Positions 15,824 to 23,636 of a DNA stretch of 31,295 nt are shown piece by piece. Below the pieces are notes generated by a model. It was not told the origin of the DNA and searched no databases. It saw only the letters and a list, made by a program, of their open reading frames with translations. Both the position numbers and the translations under genes were made by a program. Every line of letters starts with the position of its first letter. Position 1 is the first letter of the stretch. The DNA comes from UBA9619 sp964630665 (lineage in GTDB: Bacteria; Pseudomonadota; Gammaproteobacteria; Arenicellales; UBA868), in assembly GCA_964630665.1 (NCBI GenBank), contig CAZVVN010000036.1, positions 1 through 31,295 of the forward strand. The letters are read 5' to 3'.

Positions 15824-17029
15824 GTGAAATACCGGCAGCTGGAATTTCTGTTTCTCAACGTGGGTCATTTTTTTGATCACTTGCTTATTCTGATTTTTGC
15901 GACTGTGGCTGCCCTGGCACTGGCCCGTGAGTGGGGCATTGGCTACGCCGCGTTGATTCCTTATGCAACGCCGGGGTTTGTGGCTTTCGGTTTGTTTGCG
16001 GTGCCGGCGGGCTGGCTGGCCGACAAGTGGAGCCGGGAAGGAATGATGCTGGTATTTTTCCTGGGTATCGGTGTCTCCGCCATGTTCACGGCACTGGCAG
16101 ATACTCCCCTGCAGATCGGATTTGGATTGTTTGTCATCGGAATCTTCGGTGCTATTTATCACCCCGTTGGGTTGGCGATGGTCGTACAGGGACGAACAAA
16201 GACGGGCATGCCTTTGGCGATCAATGGCGTGTTCGGAAATCTCGGTGTCGGGTGTGCGGCGCTGATTACAGGGTTCCTGATCGATCAGACTGGCTGGCGG
16301 TCGGCGTTTGTCTGGCCGGGAGCGGTCTGCGTGGCAATCGGACTCGCCTACGCAATATTTCTGTCTGTGTCCCATCGACTAAAGGATGAAACAGTTGGGG
16401 CTAGCGGGGGAAAACCGAAATCCGAGCAGACATTACAGGTGCCACGCACCGTTTTGATAAAGATTTTTGCGGTCATTTTCTTTTCGACCGCGGTCGGCGG
16501 GCTGGTATTTCAAAGCACCACTTTTTCGTTGCCGAAGATTTTTGACGAGCGACTGGGTGAACTCGCTTTAACGGCCACATCGGTTGGTAGTTTCGCATTT
16601 GTCGTCTTTGCACTGGCTTCGGTAGGACAACTGATTGTCGGATTCCTGCTGGACCGGATATCGCTCAAGCTTGTTTTCCTTGTGGTGGCTGGAATTCAGG
16701 TTTTATTTTTTGCGCTGATGGTCGGTGCCACTGGTTCAGTCGCACTGGCGGTCGGTGCGGTGTTTATGCTGGCCGTATTCGGTCAGATACCCATTAACGA
16801 CGTGCTTGTCGGAAGGATAACGCGCAGTGAGTGGCGAAGTCGGGTTTTTGGGCTGCGTTATATTGTCACGTTTTCGGTCAGTGCGAGTGCGGTGCCCCTG
16901 ATCGCCTGGATCTACGGGTTCTGGGGTTTTGATTCATTGTTCTGGGTGCTGACTGCCGCCGCATCAGCGATTTTTGTCGCTGTCTCGCTCCTCCCAGCTG
17001 CTGCTGCCCGGTCACAGACAGCCATTTAG
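15824..17029 (+). CDS. MFS transporter
   Basis: A 401-residue major facilitator with about 12 membrane segments. The N-terminus NVGHFFDHLLILIFATVA and the loop AGWLADKWSREGMM (motif A-like, about 64-77) place it among Fsr/YfcJ-like MFS permeases; motif A is echoed by GFLLDRISLKL in the second half. The start is GTG 15824, with GAAAGGA about 8 bases upstream. It is divergent from the doeA-like gene, which suggests it moves that enzyme's substrate, although ectoine importers are more often TRAP, ABC or BCCT systems. The gene ends with an intrinsic terminator at 17047-17081. Its base composition is more AT-rich than the genes at 9-14 kb. Confidence 0.86.
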   Translation: MKYRQLEFLFLNVGHFFDHLLILIFATVAALALAREWGIGYAALIPYATPGFVAFGLFAVPAGWLADKWSREGMMLVFFLGIGVSAMFTALADTPLQIGFGLFVIGIFGAIYHPVGLAMVVQGRTKTGMPLAINGVFGNLGVGCAALITGFLIDQTGWRSAFVWPGAVCVAIGLAYAIFLSVSHRLKDETVGASGGKPKSEQTLQVPRTVLIKIFAVIFFSTAVGGLVFQSTTFSLPKIFDERLGELALTATSVGSFAFVVFALASVGQLIVGFLLDRISLKLVFLVVAGIQVLFFALMVGATGSVALAVGAVFMLAVFGQIPINDVLVGRITRSEWRSRVFGLRYIVTFSVSASAVPLIAWIYGFWGFDSLFWVLTAAASAIFVAVSLLPAAAARSQTAI

Positions 17030-17046
17030 GCCTAGTCGTGTGCTCC

Positions 17047-17081
17047 GGCTTTCGTCTCGCTCCAGACGACGGCCCTTTTTT
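17047..17081 (+). terminator. Intrinsic terminator after the MFS gene
   Basis: An inner stem TCGTCT (17052-17057) pairs with AGACGA (17064-17069) around the loop CGCTCC. It is extended after one mismatch by GGCT pairing with GGCC, including one G-U pair. The hairpin is followed by CTTTTTT ending at 17081. It lies 18 bp after the MFS stop and just before the fbp promoter, so it insulates fbpA from the upstream gene. Confidence 0.8.
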
Positions 17082-17088
17082 CAGGTTG

Positions 17089-17117
17089 TTGACAGGAAGT
17101 CTTGCTTATTATTAAAT
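17089..17117 (+). promoter_or_regulatory. Probable sigma-70 promoter of the fbp iron operon
   Basis: A perfect -35 box TTGACA (17089-17094) is followed, after exactly 17 bases, by TTAAAT (17112-17117), a 4/6 match to the -10 consensus. The predicted transcript start, about 7 bases on, falls in the palindrome at 17123-17148. Confidence 0.7.
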
Positions 17118-17122
17118 ACGAC

Positions 17123-17148
17123 TCGTTCTCATTAGCATATGAGAACGA
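17123..17148 (+). promoter_or_regulatory. Fur-like palindromic operator upstream of fbpA
   Basis: TCGTTCTCAT (17123-17132) and ATGAGAACGA (17139-17148) form a perfect inverted repeat with 10-base arms and a 6-base spacer. The half TGAGAA is the one found in many Fur boxes (TGAGAAT-N-ATTCTCA), but the halves face the opposite way, as if two diverging Fur sites each kept one good half. It overlaps the predicted transcript start and lies 31 bp before the fbpA ATG, a position suited to iron-dependent repression. The regulator's identity is inferred. Confidence 0.65.
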
Positions 17149-17178
17149 ATCTTGATTAATAAGGATCGGAAAAAAGTT

Positions 17179-18198
17179 ATGCTGAAGAAAGTTCCCGTCG
17201 TGGCGCTGAGTATCGTAATCACGCTCACGGGTTGGGTGTCCGTAAGTCAAGCCGCTGAGGTCAATGTTTACAGTTATCGTAAGCCGACATTGATCGATCC
17301 GATGTTCGCTGCTTTTACTGAACAGACAGGTATCAAGGTCAACTCTGTCTATGCAAAGAAAGGTATGCTGGAGAAGTTGCAAAGTGAGGGGCGAAACAGC
17401 CCGGCTGATCTCGTCTTTACTGTTGACATCGGCCGACTGTCAGATATTCGAGATGCAGGGCTGACTCAGCCTGTGAGTAGATCCCGCTTTGCTGCAGATA
17501 TTCCAGAAAATTACATGGAGCCCGATGGTCATTGGTTCGGCCTCACAACGCGGGCAAGAATAATTGTCGTCTCCAAGGAGCGAGTTGCACCGATGGCCAT
17601 CACCACTTATGAAGGCCTCGCCGATCCAAAGTGGAAAGGACGCATTTGTACGCGTTCAGGAAAACACCCTTACATGGTGGCGTTGACAGCCAGCATGATC
17701 GCTCATCACGGCTTGGCGAGTGCCAGAAATTGGCTCTCTGGATTGAAAGACAACCTCGCCCGAAAACCACAAGGTAATGACCGTGCTCAGGTGAAGGCGA
17801 TCAAAGAAGGGGTCTGTGACCTGGCTGTTATCAACCACTATTACATGGCGAAAATGCTCAAGGACCCGGAACAGGTGCCGTGGGCTGAGTCTGTCAATGT
17901 GATTTTCCCGAACCAGGAAGACCGGGGTACGCACATGAATGTCAGCGGTGTCGCGTTGACCAAGCATGCGCCTAACAAGGATAACGCGATCAAGTTAATG
18001 GCATTTCTTGCCAGCGAGACCGGACAGGGAATGTACGCCGAGAAGAACGCTGAGTATCCTGTCAAACCGGGCATCAGGTGGAGTGAACTGCAGAATTCCT
18101 GGGGTAGTTTTAAGGAGGATTCGCTGAGCCTCGCGCTTGTGTCAGAAAATCGAGCGGCCGCGATCATACTGGCGGACGAAGTGAAATATAACGACTAG
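17179..18198 (+). CDS. fbpA: Ferric iron ABC transporter, periplasmic binding protein
   Basis: A 339-residue periplasmic Fe(III)-binding protein of the FbpA/FutA/IdiA family. The signal peptide is clear: KK near the N-terminus, the hydrophobic VVALSIVITLTGWVSV, and a cleavage region SQAAE near residue 26. The mature protein starts EVNVYSYRK, typical of the family. The paired iron-binding tyrosines are in INHYYMAKM (Tyr221/Tyr222), and a second conserved region is GTHMNVSGVALTKHAPN. ATG 17179 is preferred to TTG 17152 because the signal peptide then has normal length. It is preceded by a TTGACA promoter and a Fur-like palindrome and followed by the permease and ATPase genes. The composition is lower in GC than most of the window. 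Confidence 0.92.
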   Translation: MLKKVPVVALSIVITLTGWVSVSQAAEVNVYSYRKPTLIDPMFAAFTEQTGIKVNSVYAKKGMLEKLQSEGRNSPADLVFTVDIGRLSDIRDAGLTQPVSRSRFAADIPENYMEPDGHWFGLTTRARIIVVSKERVAPMAITTYEGLADPKWKGRICTRSGKHPYMVALTASMIAHHGLASARNWLSGLKDNLARKPQGNDRAQVKAIKEGVCDLAVINHYYMAKMLKDPEQVPWAESVNVIFPNQEDRGTHMNVSGVALTKHAPNKDNAIKLMAFLASETGQGMYAEKNAEYPVKPGIRWSELQNSWGSFKEDSLSLALVSENRAAAIILADEVKYND

Positions 18199-18398
18199 AT
18201 TGAGCAAGAAACTAACATCAAATTACGGAGTTGCATCGTTTCATTGTGGAGAATGTCTACAGAAAACGGTGTCACGAATTCAGCCTGATTCACTCGGTAA
18301 CAATCTGATCCTAAATGGAGATGTCGACATGACTTCGACTCCCGTCTTCATGGAATCTTTTTGATGGGTTTCTAGCGATCTAAGCCGGCTTTGAATTT
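18199..18398 (+). other. fbpA-fbpB spacer with a possible 11-codon leader ORF
   Basis: A 200 bp gap inside an otherwise tight iron operon. It contains a tiny frame at 18329-18364 encoding MTSTPVFMESF, with GGAG (18317-18320) 8 bases before its ATG, and it ends 34 bp before fbpB. I see no T-run terminator. A spacer like this often tunes the ratio of abundant binding protein to membrane components; the leader peptide is speculative. Confidence 0.35.
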
Positions 18399-20108
18399 AT
18401 GGCAAACTCTACAGCGTTGAGTGGCGGCAAAGCGTTTCAGTTCGGGCTCAACTTTCCACAAAAGAGTTGGACATTTGCTTCCTTAACCGTAGCTATTCTG
18501 GTTGCATTACCGGTAGCAGCTGTGGTCGTTTTAGCATTGCGCCCCAGTGGCGGTATCTGGTCTCATCTTATTTCCACATCATTACCAGGATACATTCGCA
18601 CTACCCTGTGGCTGATGCTCGGAGTTGGAACGAGTGTGCTTCTTACCGGGGTCTCTACCGCATGGCTGGTCACCATGTGTCGCTTTCCCGGTCGCCGCCT
18701 TTTTGAATGGCTACTGTTGTTACCGCTAGCGTTTCCAGCCTATGTTATTGCCTATGCGTACACTGATCTACTCGAGTATTCTGGGGCAGTTCAAGGATTT
18801 ATTCGTAGCATGTTCGAGTGGCAGACACCCCAGGACTACTGGTTTCCTGAGATCAGAAGTCTCGGTGGTGCCATAACGTTGATGGGTGTAGTTCTTTATC
18901 CCTACGTTTATCTGTTGGCTCGTACAGCGTTTCTCGAACAATCAGTCAATGTTCTGGAGGTCGCGCGGGTTTTGGGGCACGGCCCGTGGCGCACTTTTTT
19001 TCGCGTCTCGTTACCTGCTGCCCGCCCAGCAATTGCAATTGGCGTGGCTCTCGCACTGATGGAGACACTTAACGACTTTGGGACCGTAGATTTCTTTGCA
19101 GTACAAACCATGACCGCAGCACTTTTTGATGTCTGGCTGGGTATGGGCAGCCTGGCTGGTGGAGCACAGATTGCAACAACTATGCTCGGATTCGTAGTTG
19201 TCCTGATCACTATTGAGCGCTTCAGTCGCCGTCAACAAAAAGCGTATCAGCACTCCGGCAGTCGTTTTCGTGACTTACCGACTTATAAGCTTCAGGGGCT
19301 GCCTAGAATCCTAGCGATTGCTGCGTGCCTAGTTCCGGTGTTGATCGGTTTTATCATCCCCTTGGTGGTTCTTTTAAGGTTGGCAGTGATCTACTTTGAC
19401 TTGTCGTGGACGAGTAATTTCAGAACCTATGCGCTGAACAGTCTGTTGCTTTCAGCGATTGCAGCTGTTGCGGCCCTACTTGTTGCGCTGCTGATCGCTT
19501 ACGGCCAGCGTCTACGTGGCGGTCGGGTACTCGGCATTGCGACTCGAATTGCTTCTTTGGGATATGCCGTGCCTGGTGCCGTTCTGGGAGTGGGTGTGTT
19601 GATTCCGTTTGCTAATTTTGACAACACACTCGATGCGGTGATGAGGCAGTTTTTTGGAATTTCCACTGGATTACTGCTTAGCGGGACACTGGTGGCGGTT
19701 ATTTTCGCCTATGTGGTCCGCTTTCTAGCCGTCGCACTCGGGCAGGTTGAGTCGAGCCTGGCCAAAGTTTCGCCGTCACTGGACATGGCCGCACGAACAC
19801 TGGGATACCACGCGGGTGAAACGCTGTTCCGTTACCATGTACCGTTGATCCGTGGCGGTATGTTGACTGCAATAATGATTGTCTTCGTCGACTGTATGAA
19901 AGAACTGCCAGCCACCCTGATTCTGAGACCATTTAATTTTGAGACGTTGGCGACGCATGTTTACTGGTTTGCATCCGACGAGATGCTTGGCGAAGCAGCA
20001 CTGGGCTCATTGACGATAGTGTTGGTCGGATTGATACCAGTCGTGTTTCTGGGCAAACTGACAGCACGCAGACCTTCGGTTCAAGCGGCTGTCTCCAAAG
20101 GCAAGTAA
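18399..20108 (+). CDS. fbpB: Ferric iron ABC transporter, fused double permease
   Basis: A 569-residue inner-membrane permease made of two tandem binding-protein-dependent transport modules, the usual FbpB arrangement. The first membrane segment is about 25-47. Each half has an EAA-type loop that contacts the ATPase: EVARVLGHGPWRTFFRV from about 187, and DMAARTLGYHAGETLF from about 462. The second half ends with KELPATLILRPFNF, the classic FbpB sequence around the last helices. It is 200 bp after fbpA and its stop is 3 bp before the fbpC start, so fbpB and fbpC are translationally close. The N-terminal part of the gene samples at about half GC, lower than the catabolic genes at 9-14 kb. Confidence 0.93.
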   Translation: MANSTALSGGKAFQFGLNFPQKSWTFASLTVAILVALPVAAVVVLALRPSGGIWSHLISTSLPGYIRTTLWLMLGVGTSVLLTGVSTAWLVTMCRFPGRRLFEWLLLLPLAFPAYVIAYAYTDLLEYSGAVQGFIRSMFEWQTPQDYWFPEIRSLGGAITLMGVVLYPYVYLLARTAFLEQSVNVLEVARVLGHGPWRTFFRVSLPAARPAIAIGVALALMETLNDFGTVDFFAVQTMTAALFDVWLGMGSLAGGAQIATTMLGFVVVLITIERFSRRQQKAYQHSGSRFRDLPTYKLQGLPRILAIAACLVPVLIGFIIPLVVLLRLAVIYFDLSWTSNFRTYALNSLLLSAIAAVAALLVALLIAYGQRLRGGRVLGIATRIASLGYAVPGAVLGVGVLIPFANFDNTLDAVMRQFFGISTGLLLSGTLVAVIFAYVVRFLAVALGQVESSLAKVSPSLDMAARTLGYHAGETLFRYHVPLIRGGMLTAIMIVFVDCMKELPATLILRPFNFETLATHVYWFASDEMLGEAALGSLTIVLVGLIPVVFLGKLTARRPSVQAAVSKGK

Positions 20109-20111
20109 ACC

Positions 20112-21224
20112 ATGAACCCACTTGCTTCTAATGGCCCCGTCGGCGGACAAACTGATGTGCCGTTGCTGGAGATCAATGGGATTTCCTGCAATTACGGTCT
20201 GGAGAGGGCTGTCTACGGCCTGGATCTAACTGTAAACAAAGGAGAACAGGTCTGCCTATTAGGCCCTAGTGGCTGCGGTAAAACTACCGTGTTGCGGGCG
20301 ATCGCCGGGTTTCAACCTTTGATTTCTGGCAGTATCTCAATTAACGGTCAGCGCATCTCACAGCCTGGCGAGATGATGGCGCCAGAAAAGCGCAGGGTCG
20401 GGATGGTCTTCCAGGACCACGCTCTGTTTCCCCATCTTACGGTGCAGCAAAACATCGCTTCCGGTCTGCGCACCTTGTCGACAGCGCAACGAAAGACGAC
20501 TGTATCTGAAATGCTCGAGCGTGTGGGACTCGAGGGTGTTGCTCGGCGCTACCCGCATGAACTTTCCGGGGGGCAGCAGCAGCGTGTGGCGCTTTCGAGG
20601 GCTCTCGCACCGCGGCCATTGCTGTTGCTGATGGACGAGCCGTTTTCCAGCCTGGATCTGGATCTGCGCGAACGAATGGGTCAGGAAGTCCGGGACATAC
20701 TCAAATCTAATGACATTACCTGCGTCATGGTGACCCATGATCAAAACGATGCCTTCGCTCTGGGTGACAAGGTTGGTGTGATGGACGAAGGCCGTATCCT
20801 GCAGTGGGATACACCTTACAACCTGTACCATGAACCGGGTTGTCGTTTCGTAGCTGACTTTATCGGTAATGGTGTCTTTCTGCCCGGGACGGTCAGGTCT
20901 GAGCGGCTGGTGGAATGCGATTTTGGTGAACTGCACAGCGATCGGGATGTCCTGATGCCCGTGGGCACAGCAATCGAGATACTGATCCGGCCGGACGACG
21001 TTTTACTTGATGAGAAAGGGGGGGCCAGTGGCCGGGTCGTACGGAAGGCCTTCAAGGGGGCAGAGATTCTCTATACCTTGCGTTTCGACAGTGGCACGGT
21101 TCTGCTGGCATTGTTTCCCAGCCACGCCAATTTTGACCTCGGTGAAGACGTGGCGGTTCGGCTTAAGGTTGATCACCTGGTGGCGTTCGAGACCACTCGT
21201 AGTCCGGACTCAGGGCGGGCCTAA
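20112..21224 (+). CDS. fbpC: Ferric iron ABC transporter, ATP-binding protein
   Basis: A 370-residue ATPase that powers the FbpAB importer. The ABC domain shows Walker A GPSGCGKTT (51-59), the Q-loop at Gln101 (MVFQDHALFP), the signature LSGGQQQRVALSRAL (151-165), Walker B LLLMDEPFSSLD (171-182) and the switch His in VTHDQND (His209). A C-terminal regulatory TOBE-like domain (about 235-360) contains IEILIRPDDVLL and FKGAEILYTLRF, typical of FbpC. The start ATG 20112 is 3 bp after the fbpB stop. It converges with the acyl-CoA dehydrogenase gene, with 22 bp between stops and no visible terminator. Confidence 0.94.
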   Translation: MNPLASNGPVGGQTDVPLLEINGISCNYGLERAVYGLDLTVNKGEQVCLLGPSGCGKTTVLRAIAGFQPLISGSISINGQRISQPGEMMAPEKRRVGMVFQDHALFPHLTVQQNIASGLRTLSTAQRKTTVSEMLERVGLEGVARRYPHELSGGQQQRVALSRALAPRPLLLLMDEPFSSLDLDLRERMGQEVRDILKSNDITCVMVTHDQNDAFALGDKVGVMDEGRILQWDTPYNLYHEPGCRFVADFIGNGVFLPGTVRSERLVECDFGELHSDRDVLMPVGTAIEILIRPDDVLLDEKGGASGRVVRKAFKGAEILYTLRFDSGTVLLALFPSHANFDLGEDVAVRLKVDHLVAFETTRSPDSGRA

Positions 21225-21246
21225 AGCTGGTAGATGTTGTCCTGGT

Positions 21247-22497
21247 CTACCTGGAATCGAATGGTGTGAGATAGGCTGCGGCTTTTCCCTGGTGTGCTTG
21301 CCGGTCGCGAAGCTCAGCGCGGGCAACCGATCGCAGGTGTACTTCGTCTGGTCCGTCTGCGTAACGTAGGGCTCGACCCCATGTCCAGTGGTCGGCCAGT
21401 GGGGTATCCGGGCTGATGCCCATTGCACCAAAAAGCTGCATGGCGCGATCGATTACAGTCACATGAAGGTTAGGCACCAGTGCCTTGATCATGGCAATTT
21501 CTTTACGCGCTGCCCGGGTGCCGCCCTCATCGATCAGCCAGGCGGTTTTCAGGACGAGCAGCCTCGCCTGCTCGATTTCGATTCGGGACCGCGCGATCCA
21601 GTCGGACACTGCACCGTGTTCATGTAACTGCTTGCCGAATGTCTTCCGTTGCTGCGATCGCTCGACCATCAGCTCTACCGCCAGCTCCGTCGCCCCGATC
21701 GATCTCATGCAGTGATGGATACGGCCGGGTCCGAGCCGAGCTTGGGCCAGCGCAAATCCGCTGCCCTCATCGCCGAGCAGGTTGGTGACCGGTACCCGGA
21801 CGTTGTCAAAGGTCATCTCGCAATGTCCTTCCGGCGTATGATGGTTCATAACAGGAATATTGCGCAGCACCTGTACGCCCGGAGTATTCATAGGAATCAG
21901 GATCATGCTCTGCTGGCTGTGGCGCTCGGCATCCGGATCGGTTTTGCCCATGAGGATAATCAGCTGACAGTTGGGGTGGGCCGCGTTGGTGATGAACCAC
22001 TTGCGGCCGGTCACCACGTAGTCATCTCCATCGCGTTGGATACGGGTCTGAATATTGGTGGCATCAGACGATGCAACGTCCGGTTCGGTCATCGCAAAAG
22101 CTGATCGGATCTCGCCATTGAGCAGCGGGACCAGCCACTCCTGGTACTGTTCCGGAGACGCAGCGAGATGCAGGAGTTCCATGTTACCGGTATCGGGGGC
22201 GTTACAGTTGAACACTTCCGATGCCCAGGCAACGCGGCCCATGATCTCAGCGAGCGGCGCGTACTGCAGGTTGGTCAGGCGGGTTCCAGGTTCGTCTTCC
22301 CTGAGTCCGGGCAAAAAGAGGTTCCACAGACCCTCAGAGCGGGCCTCGGTCTTGAGTCTCTCTATGAAGGAGACGGGGTATTGGCCCTGACTGACTTCCT
22401 GGTGCCACTGTCCGATCCGTGGGACGATGTGTCGGTCCAGGAAGGACCTGACCTGGGTCCGTAATGCTTCGACTTCGGGAGAATAGGCAAAATCCAT
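21247..22497 (-). CDS. Acyl-CoA dehydrogenase, ACAD10/11-like
   Basis: A 416-residue FAD-dependent acyl-CoA dehydrogenase, which introduces a double bond next to the thioester. Visible landmarks are the N-terminal helical domain beginning MDFAYSPEVEALRTQVR, the substrate/FAD strand motif FAMTEPDVASSDATNIQ (about 134-150), WFITNAAHP, RKTFGKQLHEHGAVSDW, and QLFGAMGISPDTPLADHW with ALRYADGPDEVHL at the end. This pattern fits the ACAD11-like subgroup. It starts 20 bp after the stop of the APH-fold kinase gene on the same strand. ACAD10/11 of animals fuses the same two domains, so the two proteins probably act on the same acyl-CoA. Confidence 0.92.
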   Translation of the reverse strand: MDFAYSPEVEALRTQVRSFLDRHIVPRIGQWHQEVSQGQYPVSFIERLKTEARSEGLWNLFLPGLREDEPGTRLTNLQYAPLAEIMGRVAWASEVFNCNAPDTGNMELLHLAASPEQYQEWLVPLLNGEIRSAFAMTEPDVASSDATNIQTRIQRDGDDYVVTGRKWFITNAAHPNCQLIILMGKTDPDAERHSQQSMILIPMNTPGVQVLRNIPVMNHHTPEGHCEMTFDNVRVPVTNLLGDEGSGFALAQARLGPGRIHHCMRSIGATELAVELMVERSQQRKTFGKQLHEHGAVSDWIARSRIEIEQARLLVLKTAWLIDEGGTRAARKEIAMIKALVPNLHVTVIDRAMQLFGAMGISPDTPLADHWTWGRALRYADGPDEVHLRSVARAELRDRQAHQGKAAAYLTPFDSR

Positions 22498-22517
22498 GCT
22501 TCACCACCAGAGAGTTA

Positions 22518-23546
22518 TCAGGCTTCCCTATCGATGATCTGTTTGGCCATCTCGGCGAGCGGTTGCACCATAGCACCCATTTTAGCAGCGCGTTCGTTTG
22601 ATGCGTTACCGTCCAGCGAGCGTTTGTACACACCCTGAAGTATTGCCGCCAGCCGGAAAAGGCAGAACACCATGTAGTAGGGCCAGTGGCGGATCTCCTC
22701 AACACCGCGCAGTTGGCAGTAGCGTTCGAGCAGATCGGCTTCTTCTGGTATGCCCAGCGCCGTTCGATCTATACCACCGAGCCCCTGGATGTGCTGTCCC
22801 GGCGGGATGCGCAGTCCCGTGCAGAAATAGGCAAGGTCCGCCAGCGGATGGCCGATCGTCGAGATTTCCCAGTCGATGACCGCCAGCGTTCGCGGTTCCA
22901 GGGGGTGAAAGATCATGTTGTCGAGCCGATAGTCACCGTGTATCAGGCTGTTCTGGCCATCATCCGGTGGCGCGTGGTCGGGCAGCCAGGTCATCAGGTG
23001 TTCCATGGCGATCAGTTGCTCGGTTTCACTGGCTCGGTACTGTTTGCTCCAGCGGCCGACCTGGCGGTCGAAGTAACTGCCGGGTCTACCAAAGTCGTTC
23101 AGCCCGACTTCGTCGATGGACACGCTGTGCAGGGCGGCCAGTACCCGGATCATCTCGTCGTAGAGTCGGTGCCGGTCCGGCATCGCCAGGTCCGGCAGGG
23201 CAGGATTCCACAGGATCCGGCCGTCGACATAACTCATGACATAAAACATGGTGCCGAATATGCTGTCATCTTCACAGAGCAGATGCATTTTTGGCACAGG
23301 TACTGCAGTCGCTGCCAACGCCTGCATGATGCGGAATTCTCGATCTACAGCATGGGCGGATTTGAGCAGTTGGCCATCCGGTTTGCGGCGTAACACATAG
23401 CGGCCGCTGTCGGCCGTGATCAGATAGGTCGGGTTGGATTGACCCGTCGGGAATTTTTCGATTGCAGAAAACCCCTTGAATCCCGGCAGGTGGTCCGTCA
23501 GGTAAGGTACCAGGCGCGATGTGTCGATCGGGCTTTGGGCGTTCAT
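22518..23546 (-). CDS. APH-fold kinase, ACAD10/11 N-domain-like
   Basis: A 342-residue aminoglycoside-phosphotransferase-fold kinase. The nucleotide loop region is KFPTGQSNPTYLIT (31-44) with the Lys of VLRRKPDG. The catalytic loop is HGDYRLDN (203-210), and the metal-binding Asp225 is in AVIDWEISTIGHPLADLAY. This family includes the kinase domain of ACAD10/11 and LvaA, which phosphorylates a 4-hydroxyacyl-CoA in Pseudomonas levulinate catabolism, so antibiotic resistance is not implied. The frame is open to 23624, but ATG 23546 has GGAA 8 bases upstream and gives a normal N-terminus. The acyl-CoA dehydrogenase follows 20 bp later. Confidence 0.88.
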   Translation of the reverse strand: MNAQSPIDTSRLVPYLTDHLPGFKGFSAIEKFPTGQSNPTYLITADSGRYVLRRKPDGQLLKSAHAVDREFRIMQALAATAVPVPKMHLLCEDDSIFGTMFYVMSYVDGRILWNPALPDLAMPDRHRLYDEMIRVLAALHSVSIDEVGLNDFGRPGSYFDRQVGRWSKQYRASETEQLIAMEHLMTWLPDHAPPDDGQNSLIHGDYRLDNMIFHPLEPRTLAVIDWEISTIGHPLADLAYFCTGLRIPPGQHIQGLGGIDRTALGIPEEADLLERYCQLRGVEEIRHWPYYMVFCLFRLAAILQGVYKRSLDGNASNERAAKMGAMVQPLAEMAKQIIDREA

Positions 23547-23585
23547 CGTTTCGATTCCGGCTGGCTGACCTTTTGATCGGCTGTT

Positions 23586-23597
23586 CAGTTTAAACTG
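23586..23597. promoter_or_regulatory. 12-bp perfect palindrome upstream of the kinase/dehydrogenase pair
   Basis: CAGTTTAAACTG is a perfect palindrome 40-51 bp before the APH kinase ATG, in the 90 bp gap after the Atm1-like gene. The position suits an operator for the two-gene unit, but there is no second copy and no known regulator to link it to. Confidence 0.35.
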
Positions 23598-23636
23598 TTT
23601 TCGTCTGACAGCAAGCCGTTGCACCAGGGCCTGTGA

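Noticed and set aside
22686..23393. A 235-codon open frame on the plus strand
   Set aside because: It is antisense to the APH-fold kinase with its HGDYRLDN and IDWE motifs; the antisense product has no recognisable domain.
22518..23546. Aminoglycoside resistance gene
   Set aside because: The APH fold is shared, but the sequence and the adjacent acyl-CoA dehydrogenase fit the ACAD10/11 kinase group.
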